The notes under the pieces were generated by a model. It was not told where the DNA came from. It did no database searches and worked only from the letters and a program-made list of their open reading frames with translations. Shown here piece after piece: positions 25,101 through 33,509 of a stretch of 64,000 bases of DNA. Location: contig JAUIJC010000021.1 in assembly GCA_030431525.1 (NCBI GenBank), positions 1 to 64,000 on the forward strand, in the 5' to 3' direction. Each line of letters starts with the position of its first letter. The first letter of the stretch is position 1. Position numbers and translations under genes: made by a program. The DNA is from Bacteroidia bacterium. Its GTDB lineage: Bacteria; Bacteroidota; Bacteroidia; Cytophagales; JAAEPT01.

Positions 25101-27266
25101 GAATATGATGTCTCTGGCAGTTATTCACAAACTCTTCAAGCCCACGATGGTACTGATTCCATCGTGACACTTCACCTCACGGTGAATGATGTTCCCGTGG
25201 TAACAGTAAATGGTAAGACTACTTTTTGTCCGAATGAAACCTTAACGTGGACGGCCTCTGGAGCGGATGGTTATGTGTGGAAAGATCCGTCGAATACCGT
25301 GATTGGAAATGGTTTCACGGTAGATGTCAGCCCAAGTGGTGGACCACAGGTATATTCGGTTGAAGGGACGACCCAAGAAGGCTGTTCAGCTACGCAGTCG
25401 ATTAATATTAATCCGGTAACATCTACTCCAACCAATTATAACTTGACCTTACAAGAGACTGAGGTTTGCGAAGGCACCGAGGGCGTTTTGGAAATTGCCT
25501 CTTCTGAGTATTGGGTGGAGTATCAACTTTTGGTGGATAATAGTCCAGTGGGAGGTACACAAACTGGAACGGGTAGTAAAATGACTTTTTCCATTCCAGA
25601 GTCAGCACTTAGTGCTGGGCCAAATACCATTGAGTTGGAAGCGAAGGATACACAATGTCCAGCTAAGAAAATGCCTCAGAGCAACACGCTTCATTACCAC
25701 CTTCAGCCATCAATAACCCTGACTGTAGAAAAGGAGAAAGATTCTCTATGTGTAGGTGAGGCGACTGGCTTGTTAGTGAAAGGAGCACAGCAAAATGTAG
25801 AGTATTGGGTGGAAGTTGGCAACCAATCGGTCAGCCAGCGTTTCACTGGGCAAAATGCTGATTTGAGTATTCCCCTTGATGCATCCAAATTGACGGATGG
25901 TGTGAACCAGCTGACTGTGAAGGCTGAGAGCGGAGTTTGTGGCGAAGTTACTTTGAATGCGGACCCTCAGGTCTTCCAGCGCAAAGATCCAGATTTGACT
26001 AAGCAGATTCTTGTTTCTGATATCTGCGGAAATGAAGATGGGCAAATCGAGTTGGTGGCTTCGGAAACCAAAATGGGTTACGCTTTTTATGTGAACAGCC
26101 AGCAGGTCGGTCCGATTGTCATCGGCAATAACAGTAACCTCATTGTTCCTGTACCTGCATCCAATTTTAGTCAGGGAGCGAATTCGGTTACGGTCAAGGT
26201 GAAGGAAGGGGTGCTTTGTTCCTTCAAGGATTTGAATGCGACGGAAACCATTCAGGTATCGCCAAGTCCTTCGGCCAATCCTGTTACCGCCAATGATGGC
26301 ACAGTCATTTGCGGTGGCCAAGCCATTTCGTTGGAAGCGGTAAGTGGAATGGATGCTTACAAGTGGTTGAAGGATGGTCAGGCCTCAAGTCTGCCAAACA
26401 ATCAAATGGTCAGCGTTCCACAAGGTGGAGATTACCAAGTGGTAGTGAATAAGGCTGGTTGTTCTGACACTTCCGATGTGATCACGGTTTCAGATGTTGG
26501 CGGTTCGGGCATTACCATTCAGTCTTCCGGCAATGATCTCTGCCAAGGCAGTGTGAACCTCAGTGTTCCTTCGAGTTCAGGTGCTACTTATCAATGGTAT
26601 TTCGGTGCTGATACTTCAGTGATTGCAGGAGCTGATGAGGCATCGGTACAAGCCTTTTATCCGGGCAAGTATGGGGTAGAGGTCAGTACTCCACAGGGTT
26701 GTAAGCTACGTGCCTCTTATGATGTGTCCCCAATGGCTGGCGTTCAGGTGCCGGTCATCCAGTTTGCCAACCAGATTTTGAGCAGTAGCGTTTTAGGTTC
26801 CGCTTACCAATGGTTTGTGGAATTGGACGGAAAACGTTGGCCGATTGTTGGTGCTACGAGCCAAAGCTATCAGCCTTATTACAATGGAATTTACTCGGTG
26901 AATGTGCTCCAGCAGAGCTGTGATGTGCTATCCAAATCATTTACTGTGAATGTGTCCTCGTGGCAGGTTTTACAGAAAAATGCGGTGTCCTTCACCAGCG
27001 AAGGGGTGGAAATTGGGCTTGAGCCTGTTTTATATCCAAACCCGACTACTGGAAGGTTCTATGTGGATTTCCAAGGAACTGGCAATCCGGTGGTGTTGCG
27101 CCTTTACGATGCCCAAGGCATCCAGCGCCAAGTGGTGAAGGCTTCGACCCAGTTTGGTCGAAACACTGTTTTCTTAGAGTCCGAGGGACTGACTTCTGGT
27201 ATTTACCTTTTGCGCATCGAGCAGGAGAACGGAAGCAATGAAGTGGTTAGCGTGGTCGTGAAGTAA
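22200..27266 (+). CDS. Giant T9SS-exported adhesin-like protein with LamG, Ig-like and tandem repeats
   Basis: The protein has 1688 residues from the ATG at 22200; a -7 box TATCTTTG lies at 22163-22170. The order is: signal peptide (about 1-22), a LamG/concanavalin-like domain (about 25-235, with YSFWVNPH, NKWYHVAVVY, GLIDEFKIFN), several Ig-like/PKD-like modules (GDAGGYSVEVKNACG and similar), then six tandem units of about 50 residues (24290-25190) built on CDGESYTF...GSYTETF...NGCDSTVTLxLTV, further Ig-like modules, and a type A sorting domain from LYPNPTTGRFYV to the end. It is probably displayed on or released from the cell surface through T9SS. The next two genes, a lipoprotein and a beta-barrel, may help anchor it. 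Ligand unknown. Confidence 0.9.
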   Translation: MKTLLRLFLAVFLVFPSIVHGQDTDPILYYSFDDATSNAVKDNSSNGSDGKIIDDPKYVNEQPCSAKSGYSFDFGGGDYLDVQNPDPLFFSSATSFTYSFWVNPHTIKPMTILAQGHNNSSSNADFSFEIGGGGEFIIHWEEIAYQKIAPAGTFKANKWYHVAVVYTVGTDDSQNTFELFLDGQFKGKKQGVTFGKKATNLFIGRHYKNGLGEYQGLIDEFKIFNYSLDESDVRDLYDSHSLPIINQPIADQSVCMGSTVNLSVDSPNAQTYQWLKDGDPLSGETGKNLIFSNVGVGDAGGYSVEVKNACGVTPSNMAKLTVSELLEPKATVVSDKSSYCKNETAHFTLDTVNLGNAPVFDWFFNSNSVGEYSAEYSNSSMSDGDYVYVKVRSSLQCVSPKDIITESFIIKVKTPVKPTVKIQQDKSAICEGETVNFTISDTTNLGATPTFRWILNGKSAVGDELGTGSSLAYNQFNDGDKVKLEVTSSLACVSTNVVESDELKVNSAQAPDMTLGGGGHVCWMGTNHNVTITATKDRGYFKDWHSPSNSAGVFADVTSANTDYTVDAVDSANGEVVLVALAENGVCQERDTLHVTISNAPTPALTIEPLNPTTCNGSPVTFSIASKENEGGYPTYQWFVDNIAEAGATGEIFSTSTLQDGQVVKCEMNVKEACVMFNDAYSNEVAVSVIQGYNETASEEICDGDSYTFGSQNLTTSGTYSHTFQSQAGCDSVVTLQLTVLPKNTESISATIKEGETYQLGTQTLGQTGSYSEIFQSAKGCDSTVTLDLTVLDTKYSQVDASICDGESYTFDGNDYSTAGSYTGTWMASDGADSVVTLNLTVNPTYSETLYETICEFDSYTFGGQNLTAEGTYTENLQTVNGCDSTVTLYLTVLPNYNGHELATINEGETYIFGSQTLTTSGSYTETFTAVNGCDSTVALDLAVLQAKDGETYASICEGEKYDFNGTEYDVSGSYSQTLQAHDGTDSIVTLHLTVNDVPVVTVNGKTTFCPNETLTWTASGADGYVWKDPSNTVIGNGFTVDVSPSGGPQVYSVEGTTQEGCSATQSININPVTSTPTNYNLTLQETEVCEGTEGVLEIASSEYWVEYQLLVDNSPVGGTQTGTGSKMTFSIPESALSAGPNTIELEAKDTQCPAKKMPQSNTLHYHLQPSITLTVEKEKDSLCVGEATGLLVKGAQQNVEYWVEVGNQSVSQRFTGQNADLSIPLDASKLTDGVNQLTVKAESGVCGEVTLNADPQVFQRKDPDLTKQILVSDICGNEDGQIELVASETKMGYAFYVNSQQVGPIVIGNNSNLIVPVPASNFSQGANSVTVKVKEGVLCSFKDLNATETIQVSPSPSANPVTANDGTVICGGQAISLEAVSGMDAYKWLKDGQASSLPNNQMVSVPQGGDYQVVVNKAGCSDTSDVITVSDVGGSGITIQSSGNDLCQGSVNLSVPSSSGATYQWYFGADTSVIAGADEASVQAFYPGKYGVEVSTPQGCKLRASYDVSPMAGVQVPVIQFANQILSSSVLGSAYQWFVELDGKRWPIVGATSQSYQPYYNGIYSVNVLQQSCDVLSKSFTVNVSSWQVLQKNAVSFTSEGVEIGLEPVLYPNPTTGRFYVDFQGTGNPVVLRLYDAQGIQRQVVKASTQFGRNTVFLESEGLTSGIYLLRIEQENGSNEVVSVVVK

Positions 27267-27290
27267 CGGAGTGTGCTTACCACATTGTTG

Positions 27291-27333
27291 TTCCGTAGCG
27301 TCGTCCGCCAGCTGGCGGACGACGTTTTCGAAA
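27291..27333. repeat. GTCGTCCGCCAGCTGGCGGAC palindrome family, copy 1
   Basis: The core GTCGTCCGCC-AGCT-GGCGGACGAC is flanked by CCGTAGC on the left and GTTTTCGAAA on the right. A copy on the other strand at 48656-48698 differs at one of 43 bases. Confidence 0.85.
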
Positions 27334-27410
27334 TTTCCCGATTATGTTAAAAATGTAATCATTTCCAAAACCCAAAGGCGCAGTCTATTTTTGTGCTCTA
27401 ATTCTTTCCA

Positions 27411-28391
27411 ATGGAATTGAAATTGAAAATTAAGCTTATTGGTCTCTTGGCCATTTTTCTCGGTTTTTTCGCTTGTAAGGAAACCTTGGTAGATCCTACC
27501 GACACCGCTTTGAGTGTGGAGGTGAAGGATGATTTGGGGCAGACGCTTTCGGAAAATGATATCGAGGTTTACCTCTTCATGGATTCCCTTTCCTACATGC
27601 AAAGTGTGGTGAACAAGTTGCCATCCGGTTATGTGGCCAAGGCAACCACCAGCAATGGCGTGGCGAAGTTCACGGGATTGAACAGCACGACGCTCTATTG
27701 GGTATATATCGATTACCAAGGAAAGGGTTATACGCTGAACAACTACTTCGCACAGAACAAGCTTTATAACTATTTGCCATCTGAAGCGACCACTTTTGTG
27801 ACGATTCAGTTGGAGGCCTTTAACATTGGTCACCTCTCATTTTGGAGTGCTGACCAGAACATTCAACAAGAGGGCATTGAGGTCTTCTTCCAAGACGAAC
27901 AAAATTCTCGTGGAATTATTGAGGTGGCTACTTCCAAACCATCGGAGCCGAACCAGCCAAATACAGTTTCTGTGTTGTATCAAAATGCTGGTGATTACAC
28001 GTGGTATGCCAAAGGTGATAAGGGCTGTGTGTGGCAAGGGCAGGTGACGATTCCAGAAGGACAACAATATTTTGAGGCCATTGAGTTGGAAGCTTGTGAG
28101 CAAGGGCGTGCAGGTTTTTGGATAATGAACGATGCTTTGTCGCAAGCTGGCGGACAGGTTTTAGTGATTTTGAACAATGCCGACACCTTGGGAGTGATTG
28201 GCCAAGGCAGGTCGAACAGCCCAGCGAATTGCGCGGATAATGGCGTGCTTTCCATCATGCGTCCAAAGGGGTCAAAAGCTATTTATAAGGCTTACTCCAA
28301 AGACAAGAAATGTGTGTGGATGGGAGATGTCACTTTTAGCCAACTTACTTGTGGGTCGGCTCAGTTGATAGAACTTGAAAAGTGCCAGTAA
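27411..28391 (+). CDS. Lipoprotein with repeated carboxypeptidase-regulatory-like modules
   Basis: The protein has 326 residues. The signal peptide ends at the lipobox FFAC (Cys near residue 22), so it is lipid-anchored, most likely in the outer membrane. The rest seems to contain two or three beta-sandwich units with a shared theme: SVEVKDDLGQTLSENDIEVYL, GVAKFTGLNSTTLYWVYIDY, then two units that each contain GHLSFW/GRAGFW and CVWQG/CVWMG. A -7 box TATTTTTG lies at 27386-27393. It follows the giant T9SS protein by 144 bases and precedes the basic beta-barrel gene by 50, so it may belong to the same surface complex. I cannot name a family. Confidence 0.75.
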   Translation: MELKLKIKLIGLLAIFLGFFACKETLVDPTDTALSVEVKDDLGQTLSENDIEVYLFMDSLSYMQSVVNKLPSGYVAKATTSNGVAKFTGLNSTTLYWVYIDYQGKGYTLNNYFAQNKLYNYLPSEATTFVTIQLEAFNIGHLSFWSADQNIQQEGIEVFFQDEQNSRGIIEVATSKPSEPNQPNTVSVLYQNAGDYTWYAKGDKGCVWQGQVTIPEGQQYFEAIELEACEQGRAGFWIMNDALSQAGGQVLVILNNADTLGVIGQGRSNSPANCADNGVLSIMRPKGSKAIYKAYSKDKKCVWMGDVTFSQLTCGSAQLIELEKCQ

Positions 28392-28441
28392 GGCAGAATA
28401 GGCAAGCACTCTTTTTACTTTGAGATTCTTATTCTTTTAAA

Positions 28442-29458
28442 ATGTCGCAATTGATAGGAGGTCGGATTCAAGGAAAGACGCTAAGCAGACTTTGGGGTCT
28501 CTTAGTGGTTATTTTCCTATGCCTGTTGGCGAGTCCGCAAGAGGCGAAAGCGCAATACAACACACCCAAGAAGCAGTACAAGGGGGTGTTGCGTCCGAAG
28601 ACGGCAGGTAAAAGGCGCAAGAAGTACAAGCACCTCAGAAATAAGAAGTCGAGGAAGAATATTAAGTACAAGTCAAAGTACAAGAGCCGTTCTCGTCGCG
28701 CTTCCCGCAAGCGTGTCCGCAACTTCAAGCGGAAAAAATCCCTTTACAGCAGTAAGAAGCGTAGGCCGAAAGGCAAGTACGCCCGCACCAAGAAGGACTT
28801 TGGAAGCAAGGCCAGTATCTCTGTTTATGTCGGTGGCACGGCCACAGGTCAGGAGCAGTTGTTGGGTGTGGAAAACACCGATGTCAGCTCGGATATGGAA
28901 GTCTTGAGCACGGAAGTCAGGCAGGTGCAACCGCTGATTGGTGTTGGTGGAGAGATTCGTCTGTTGCCACGCGTACTGTTCATTTTCGACGCTTCCTATT
29001 TGATGCTCGGTACCGAGAATGTCAAGATGAGTTCGGGCTCGGCCAGTGTAGGATTGAAATTCAGTTTTGCGCATCCGCGCAATGCATTCCGTCCTTATGC
29101 CTCTTTGTCGGTAGGACTTTCCAGTGCCAATATGAGTTGGGACCCAACGGTCGTTCGCTGGTATCCTGAGGATAATAGCACAAGCGGAGATGGCATTCCG
29201 GTTTCCTATTTTGAAAAGACTTACGCCGGAGGTTCAACGGGAACAATCCCAATGCTCGGAACTAAGATTGGCCTTGGCGCTGATTTCAAAATCAACAATA
29301 AAGTGGACTTCTTCTTCCAAGTCAACCTACATTACCGAATGCTAAGCGAGGAGGCGGATTTCATTGAACAGTATCCAAACGCAAAAACCAATTTCAGCTT
29401 TATGAGCGGAGTCGTTGGGGTGCGCATTGGGCTGTTCCGTTCCAAGTCATTGTATTAA
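28442..29458 (+). CDS. Outer membrane beta-barrel-like protein with a very basic N-terminal region
   Basis: The protein has 338 residues. The signal peptide ends near AKAQ at residue 38. Residues 41-120 contain 40 Lys or Arg in 80 positions, with Tyr and Ser making up much of the rest (for example KSRSRRASRKRVRNFKRKK). From about 123 on, the protein has alternating beta strands with aromatic ends (SISVYVGGTATG, LFIFDASYLML, ASVGLKFSF, FRPYASLSVGLS, FFFQVNLHYRML, GVVGVRIGLF), as in outer membrane barrels of the OmpA/porin-family type. The basic stretch would lie in the periplasm or at the surface and could bind polyanions such as peptidoglycan acids, LPS or DNA; this is an inference. Confidence 0.8.
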   Translation: MSQLIGGRIQGKTLSRLWGLLVVIFLCLLASPQEAKAQYNTPKKQYKGVLRPKTAGKRRKKYKHLRNKKSRKNIKYKSKYKSRSRRASRKRVRNFKRKKSLYSSKKRRPKGKYARTKKDFGSKASISVYVGGTATGQEQLLGVENTDVSSDMEVLSTEVRQVQPLIGVGGEIRLLPRVLFIFDASYLMLGTENVKMSSGSASVGLKFSFAHPRNAFRPYASLSVGLSSANMSWDPTVVRWYPEDNSTSGDGIPVSYFEKTYAGGSTGTIPMLGTKIGLGADFKINNKVDFFFQVNLHYRMLSEEADFIEQYPNAKTNFSFMSGVVGVRIGLFRSKSLY

Positions 29459-29474
29459 GTAGAGGTGAAAGTTA

Positions 29475-29544
29475 ACCACAGAGAGCACAGAGGAAAGGAG
29501 GAATTGTGCCTCTGAGTTCTCCTTTCCTCTGTGCCCTCTGTGGT
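29475..29544. repeat. ACCACAGAG-type hairpin repeat, copy 2
   Basis: ACCACAGAGAGCACAGAGG and the inverse CCTCTGTGCCCTCTGTGGT form arms of about 26 bases around a short loop. It lies between the beta-barrel gene and the WD40-caspase gene and could act as a transcript end. Confidence 0.8.
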
Positions 29545-29599
29545 CCTTGTTGATTAATCTGAGTCTATCCTCGCTGTCTTTTAGTGCCAATAGCGCAAT

Positions 29600-31708
29600 A
29601 TGAAAAAGCAACTACTATTCATTTTCAGTCTTTGTTTGTCCTTGCTTGCCCAAGCCCAAGATTTTAGAATGCTTGAGGCAAGAGGCTTGGACGCCATCAC
29701 CCTTGACTTTAGTCAGGATGGAAACCTCCTCGCTGTTGGTGGCGGTGGAGGGCAAGTCATTGTATGGGACGTTCCACGTGGGGAGGTGCTCACCGAAATG
29801 GACGGCCATGAGGATATGGTGTTGGATGTGGCGTTCAGCCCAGATGCTTACTATGTAGCATCCGCCAGCGCCGACAATTCCATCCATGTTTGGAATGTGA
29901 CCCAAGGCTTTTTGGAAAAGCGTTTTACTGGCCACACCGCTGAGGTTACTTCTTTGGCCTTTAGCCTCGACGGCAAATACCTTTTTAGCGGTAGCGCGGA
30001 CCATTCCATCTCCGTTTGGGACTTGAACAAAAATATGAAGCTTACTGAGCTTCGTGGTCACCGCGAGGCTGTATCAAGCTTGGCCATTACGCCTGCCGGC
30101 GATAAGGTGGCTTCTGGTTCTTATGATGGCAAGGTGAAAATCTGGGATGTTAAGACTTTCAGTGAGTTTGCATCCATCGATATTAAAGGCAAGCAGATTC
30201 GTGCCTTGGATTTCAGCTTGGACGGAAAATCATTGGTGGTTTCAACCGACGACAAAGCGGTCCGTGTCCTTGATATGGAGACTTTGACACCAACCTTATT
30301 GATGTTGGGGCACAAGGACGTGGCCTACGATGTAGATTTCAGCGCCGATGGCAAATGGATTTTCAGTGCTGGATTGGACAACAAAATCATTGTTTGGGAT
30401 GCCGAAACGGGCATGCAACACAAGGAATATCCTAAAGTTGGTAAGAATGGTTTGGTGGTGATGTCCGCCAGTTCCCAAGGCGATTACTTGGCCGTAGCGA
30501 ATTTCACCGACAAGATTAAGCTCTATAAAACGGGTTATTTGGACATCAAACCAGCCAAGTCCCGTGTGATGGCGCAGACTCATAAGAAAGCACAACCTGA
30601 TTACACCAAACCAACTAAAACGGTGTTGGTGCATGACAAGACTGCTCCACAGGTGACGATTGTTCAGCCCGCCACCGAGTCAGGAAAGCCTTTCCTTTGG
30701 CTGGAGAAAGACTTGACGGTAAAAGGCCAATGTTCCTCAAAAAATGGTTTGTATGAGCTGACCATCAACAAACAGGAAGTGTTGGTTGACGAGAATGGTC
30801 GCTTTGATTTCCCTTTAAAGCTGGCTTTCGGAAACAATACCGTGGAAGTGAAGGCGGTGGATATCTTCAACAATGTGACCACCCAGACTTTTGTGGTGCA
30901 ACGCCAGTTGAAAATCGATGAGTACAACGATACCACAGCCCGCTTTGGTAAGGACTACGCACTTATCATTTGTACCGACGAGTACGATAATTACAATAAC
31001 CTGAGCAACCCTGTGTTCGACGGTGAATCCATCGGCCAAGAGCTCAAGGACAATTTTGGTTTTGAGGTAGAGGTTATCAAAAACCCATCAAGGCTGGAAA
31101 TCTATCAGGCTTTGAGGGCCTATGGCAAACGTCAATATTCCGATGATGACCAGTTGTTCATTTTCATTGCTGGACATGGTGAGTTTGATGAAGTTTTCCA
31201 CGAAGGGTATTTGGTGCCAAAGGATGCTCAGGATAACGATGAGGTACGTGCTTCTCTCATCTCACATTCCAATTTGAAAACCATTGTGAACAACATTCCT
31301 TGCAAGCATATTTTCCTCACCATGGATGCTTGTTTTGGAGGAACTTTGGGCTACAATATTGACCGTCAAAACAGGGTGATTGCTACGCGTCGAACCAGTT
31401 CGGAGCAAGCCTCCTTTATTCAAAAGCGTTTGGAGCCGACCACACGACAGTTTCTTACTTCTGGAGGACAGCAATACGTTCCAGATGGCATTGCAGGTCA
31501 TCATTCGCCATTTGCCTCAAAATTCATAGAGAGTCTTCAGGCAGGAGCAGGTAAGGATGATATCCTTGTATTGGATGAACTCTACAGTTATTTGGAAGGT
31601 GTGAAACCACATCCAAATTCAGGGACATTTGGGCGAAACCAACACGGCAGTGATTTCTTGTTTATCAGACAGAATCAAGAAGCTCAAGTTGGAAGTAACG
31701 AGCACTAA
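29600..31708 (+). CDS. Exported WD40-repeat protein with caspase-like (C14) peptidase domain
   Basis: The protein has 702 residues. A signal peptide (KKQLLFIFSLCLSLLAQAQ) precedes seven WD40 blades (about 25-310), each with a GH...D...W[DN] pattern such as GHTAEV...SGSADHSISVWD; this would make one closed propeller. A beta-sandwich linker follows (about 345-440). Residues about 450-690 are a C14 caspase-fold peptidase with the His-Cys dyad: His526 in FIAGHGEFD and Cys578 in MDACFGG. The protein thus looks like a periplasmic or surface protease guided by a protein-binding propeller. There is no T9SS tag. It is followed by a terminator. Substrate unknown. Confidence 0.9.
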   Translation: MKKQLLFIFSLCLSLLAQAQDFRMLEARGLDAITLDFSQDGNLLAVGGGGGQVIVWDVPRGEVLTEMDGHEDMVLDVAFSPDAYYVASASADNSIHVWNVTQGFLEKRFTGHTAEVTSLAFSLDGKYLFSGSADHSISVWDLNKNMKLTELRGHREAVSSLAITPAGDKVASGSYDGKVKIWDVKTFSEFASIDIKGKQIRALDFSLDGKSLVVSTDDKAVRVLDMETLTPTLLMLGHKDVAYDVDFSADGKWIFSAGLDNKIIVWDAETGMQHKEYPKVGKNGLVVMSASSQGDYLAVANFTDKIKLYKTGYLDIKPAKSRVMAQTHKKAQPDYTKPTKTVLVHDKTAPQVTIVQPATESGKPFLWLEKDLTVKGQCSSKNGLYELTINKQEVLVDENGRFDFPLKLAFGNNTVEVKAVDIFNNVTTQTFVVQRQLKIDEYNDTTARFGKDYALIICTDEYDNYNNLSNPVFDGESIGQELKDNFGFEVEVIKNPSRLEIYQALRAYGKRQYSDDDQLFIFIAGHGEFDEVFHEGYLVPKDAQDNDEVRASLISHSNLKTIVNNIPCKHIFLTMDACFGGTLGYNIDRQNRVIATRRTSSEQASFIQKRLEPTTRQFLTSGGQQYVPDGIAGHHSPFASKFIESLQAGAGKDDILVLDELYSYLEGVKPHPNSGTFGRNQHGSDFLFIRQNQEAQVGSNEH

Positions 31709-31734
31709 TCCAATAAGGCTTTACTATAGAAGGG

Positions 31735-31768
31735 CCTGACAGGTGTTAAAAACCAGTCAGGTCTTTTT
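31735..31768 (+). terminator. Terminator after the WD40-caspase gene
   Basis: CCTGACAGGTG and the inverse CCAGTCAGG form an imperfect stem, followed by TCTTTTTTG. Confidence 0.75.
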
Positions 31769-31827
31769 TGTGTTTAGCTCATACAACCCTTTCCTTTGCA
31801 GGATAAAACTGAACGTATTTAGAAACA

Positions 31828-32607
31828 ATGGCTCAACATAACTTGATAGAGACCCACGCCCATATTTATTCCCGAAAATTCGATAGTGACCGCGAGGAAG
31901 TGATTGACCGTGCCAAGGAGGCAGGCATTTCCCGCATTTATATGCCCAATGTGGATTCCGAGTCCATCGATGCCATGATGGAAGTGGAGCACCGCCACCC
32001 TTATTATTGCATTGCCCAAATGGGCATTCATCCTTGCTCCATTAAAAAGGAGACAATGGACAAGGAGCTTTATGTGGTGGAGGATTGGTTGAACAAGCGT
32101 AAGTTCTCGGCGGTAGGGGAGATTGGCATCGACCTCTATTGGGATAAGTCCACTTTGCCTTATCAAACCGAGGCTTTTAAAATTCAGATTGAATGGGCCA
32201 AGCAGAAAGACCTGCCTATCGTGATTCACGCCCGTGAGTCCATGGAGGAAATCATTACGGTATTGGAAGAGGTGAAGGATGATAAGCTCAAGGGTGTATT
32301 GCACTGCTTCTCTGGCAATCTCGACCAAGCCGAGCGATTGGTGAACCTTGGTTTTTATCTTGGCATTGGTGGCGTTTCAACTTTCAAAAACGGTGGTCTT
32401 GACCAAGTCATTCCATCCATTGATTTGAAACATCTTGTGGTGGAAACCGACTGTCCTTATTTGGCACCAGTGCCTCACCGTGGTAAGCGCAATGAACCTT
32501 CATACGTCCAGCTTGTCGCAGAGCGTATCGCCGACCTTAAAGGAACAGGCTTGACAGAAGTAGCTGAGGCTACCACCAAAAACGCCTTGGACCTCTTTGC
32601 GATGTAA
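31828..32607 (+). CDS. TatD-family metal-dependent hydrolase/DNase
   Basis: The protein has 259 residues, the family norm. Metal ligands of the amidohydrolase-like barrel are visible: ETHAHIY near the start, Glu in VGEIGIDLYWD, His in IVIHARES, His in VLHCFSGN and Asp in VVETDCPYLAP. Relatives are 3'-5' exonucleases or deacylases that act on DNA or D-aminoacyl-tRNA. The ATG at 31828 gives the usual lead. It lies directly upstream of the tRNA-Ser promoter. Several paralogues are common per genome, so no symbol is given. Confidence 0.94.
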   Translation: MAQHNLIETHAHIYSRKFDSDREEVIDRAKEAGISRIYMPNVDSESIDAMMEVEHRHPYYCIAQMGIHPCSIKKETMDKELYVVEDWLNKRKFSAVGEIGIDLYWDKSTLPYQTEAFKIQIEWAKQKDLPIVIHARESMEEIITVLEEVKDDKLKGVLHCFSGNLDQAERLVNLGFYLGIGGVSTFKNGGLDQVIPSIDLKHLVVETDCPYLAPVPHRGKRNEPSYVQLVAERIADLKGTGLTEVAEATTKNALDLFAM

Positions 32608-32624
32608 GTTTTCTCAATTCTCTT

Positions 32625-32654
32625 TTTGAAACTTCCAGCAAATCCCTACCTTTG
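32625..32654 (+). promoter_or_regulatory. Promoter of tRNA-Ser
   Basis: TTTG ending at 32628 is followed after 18 bases by TACCTTTG (32647-32654), a good match to the Bacteroidota pattern. It ends 50 bases before the mature tRNA 5' end. Confidence 0.75.
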
Positions 32655-32704
32655 CATCATCAAATCGGGACAAGAGCTGTCAAAAGCACCTGTTCCTTCG
32701 GAAT

Positions 32705-32789
32705 AGAGAGGTGGCCGAGCGGTTTAAGGCGCACGCCTGGAAAGCGTGTTGGGTTCACGCCCTCGAGGGTTCGAATCCCTTCCTCTCTG
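32705..32789 (+). tRNA. tRNA-Ser (anticodon GGA)
   Basis: The 85-base cloverleaf has the acceptor stem AGAGAGG/CCTCTCT with discriminator G. The D loop is GCCGAGCGGTTTAAGGC, the anticodon stem-loop is CACGC-CTGGAAA-GCGTG with anticodon GGA, then a long variable arm typical of serine tRNAs (about TTGGGTTCACGCCCTC) and the T loop GGGTTCGAATCCC. CCA is not encoded. It reads serine codons UCC and UCU. A terminator follows directly. Confidence 0.96.
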
Positions 32790-32792
32790 CTA

Positions 32793-32826
32793 AAAACCCC
32801 TTCAGATTAACTTCTGAAGGGGTTTT
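32793..32826 (+). terminator. Terminator after tRNA-Ser
   Basis: AAAACCCCTTCAGA pairs with TCTGAAGGGGTTTT, a perfect stem followed by ACTTTTTG. Confidence 0.92.
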
Positions 32827-32889
32827 ACTTTTTGTTTCAAATAATCCCTTGGTAATTTGTGGGTGAACAAGCCCTGCTTCCCTGGTTTT

Positions 32890-33432
32890 ATGATTTCGTT
32901 TTTACGCCTTGCTCTTCTTTTGTTCTCCTTTGGTGCTCTGTGTGGCTTTCTTTCAACCCAAGAAGCTGTCCAGTTGCCCAATCCTAAGCATTATACGGTT
33001 TTGGATTCGGCTTTTGCAGATATCAATGGAGACCAGGTGGTAGACAAGGTGCTAGTTTATACCCTTAAGGAGGGGGTTCCTTCCGATGATGATTTTGACC
33101 CGCGTCCCACGGTGGTGTTTTATGGTAGAGGGGAGGATACGTTTGAGCCCATATTGAGAAATGATGCTGTGGTGGCGTGCAAAATTTGTGGTGGTGTATT
33201 TGGAGATCCTTATGAAGGTATGGATCTGAGTGAGGGAAAGATGACGTTTTATGCTTTTGGCGGAAGCTCGTGGCGTTGGAGTAGGACGACGAGTTTTACT
33301 TTAGTAGGAAAGGAGTGGTTGTTGACTGAGTGCAAGGAGGTGAGTTTTCATGCGAGTGATCCAGAAAAGCAATCGACTGAATATTATCACAAGGAGCAGT
33401 ACGGAAGGATGAAGTTTGAGGACTTTGAATAG
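32890..33432 (+). CDS. Exported protein with a calcium-site-like motif, 180 residues
   Basis: From the ATG at 32890 the protein begins with a signal peptide (FLRLALLLFSFGALCGF). The frame is open back to 32857, but that lacks the pattern of a signal start. The segment AFADINGDQVVDKVLVY resembles FG-GAP/EF-hand-like calcium loops, followed by VVFYGRG and a cysteine pair in ACKICGG. The remainder is beta-rich (MTFYAFGGSSWRWSRTTSFTLVGKEW). It may be a periplasmic or surface protein. A related DFNGDGVVDRL motif is in the lipoprotein at 17335. I cannot name a family or role. Confidence 0.7.
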   Translation: MISFLRLALLLFSFGALCGFLSTQEAVQLPNPKHYTVLDSAFADINGDQVVDKVLVYTLKEGVPSDDDFDPRPTVVFYGRGEDTFEPILRNDAVVACKICGGVFGDPYEGMDLSEGKMTFYAFGGSSWRWSRTTSFTLVGKEWLLTECKEVSFHASDPEKQSTEYYHKEQYGRMKFEDFE

Positions 33433-33509
33433 GTCTTGCTTTGGGGAGCTAATCCCACAAAAGTGAATTTATAGGACCTGACCTTTGAAATGAGAGATTT
33501 GGTTCTCAA

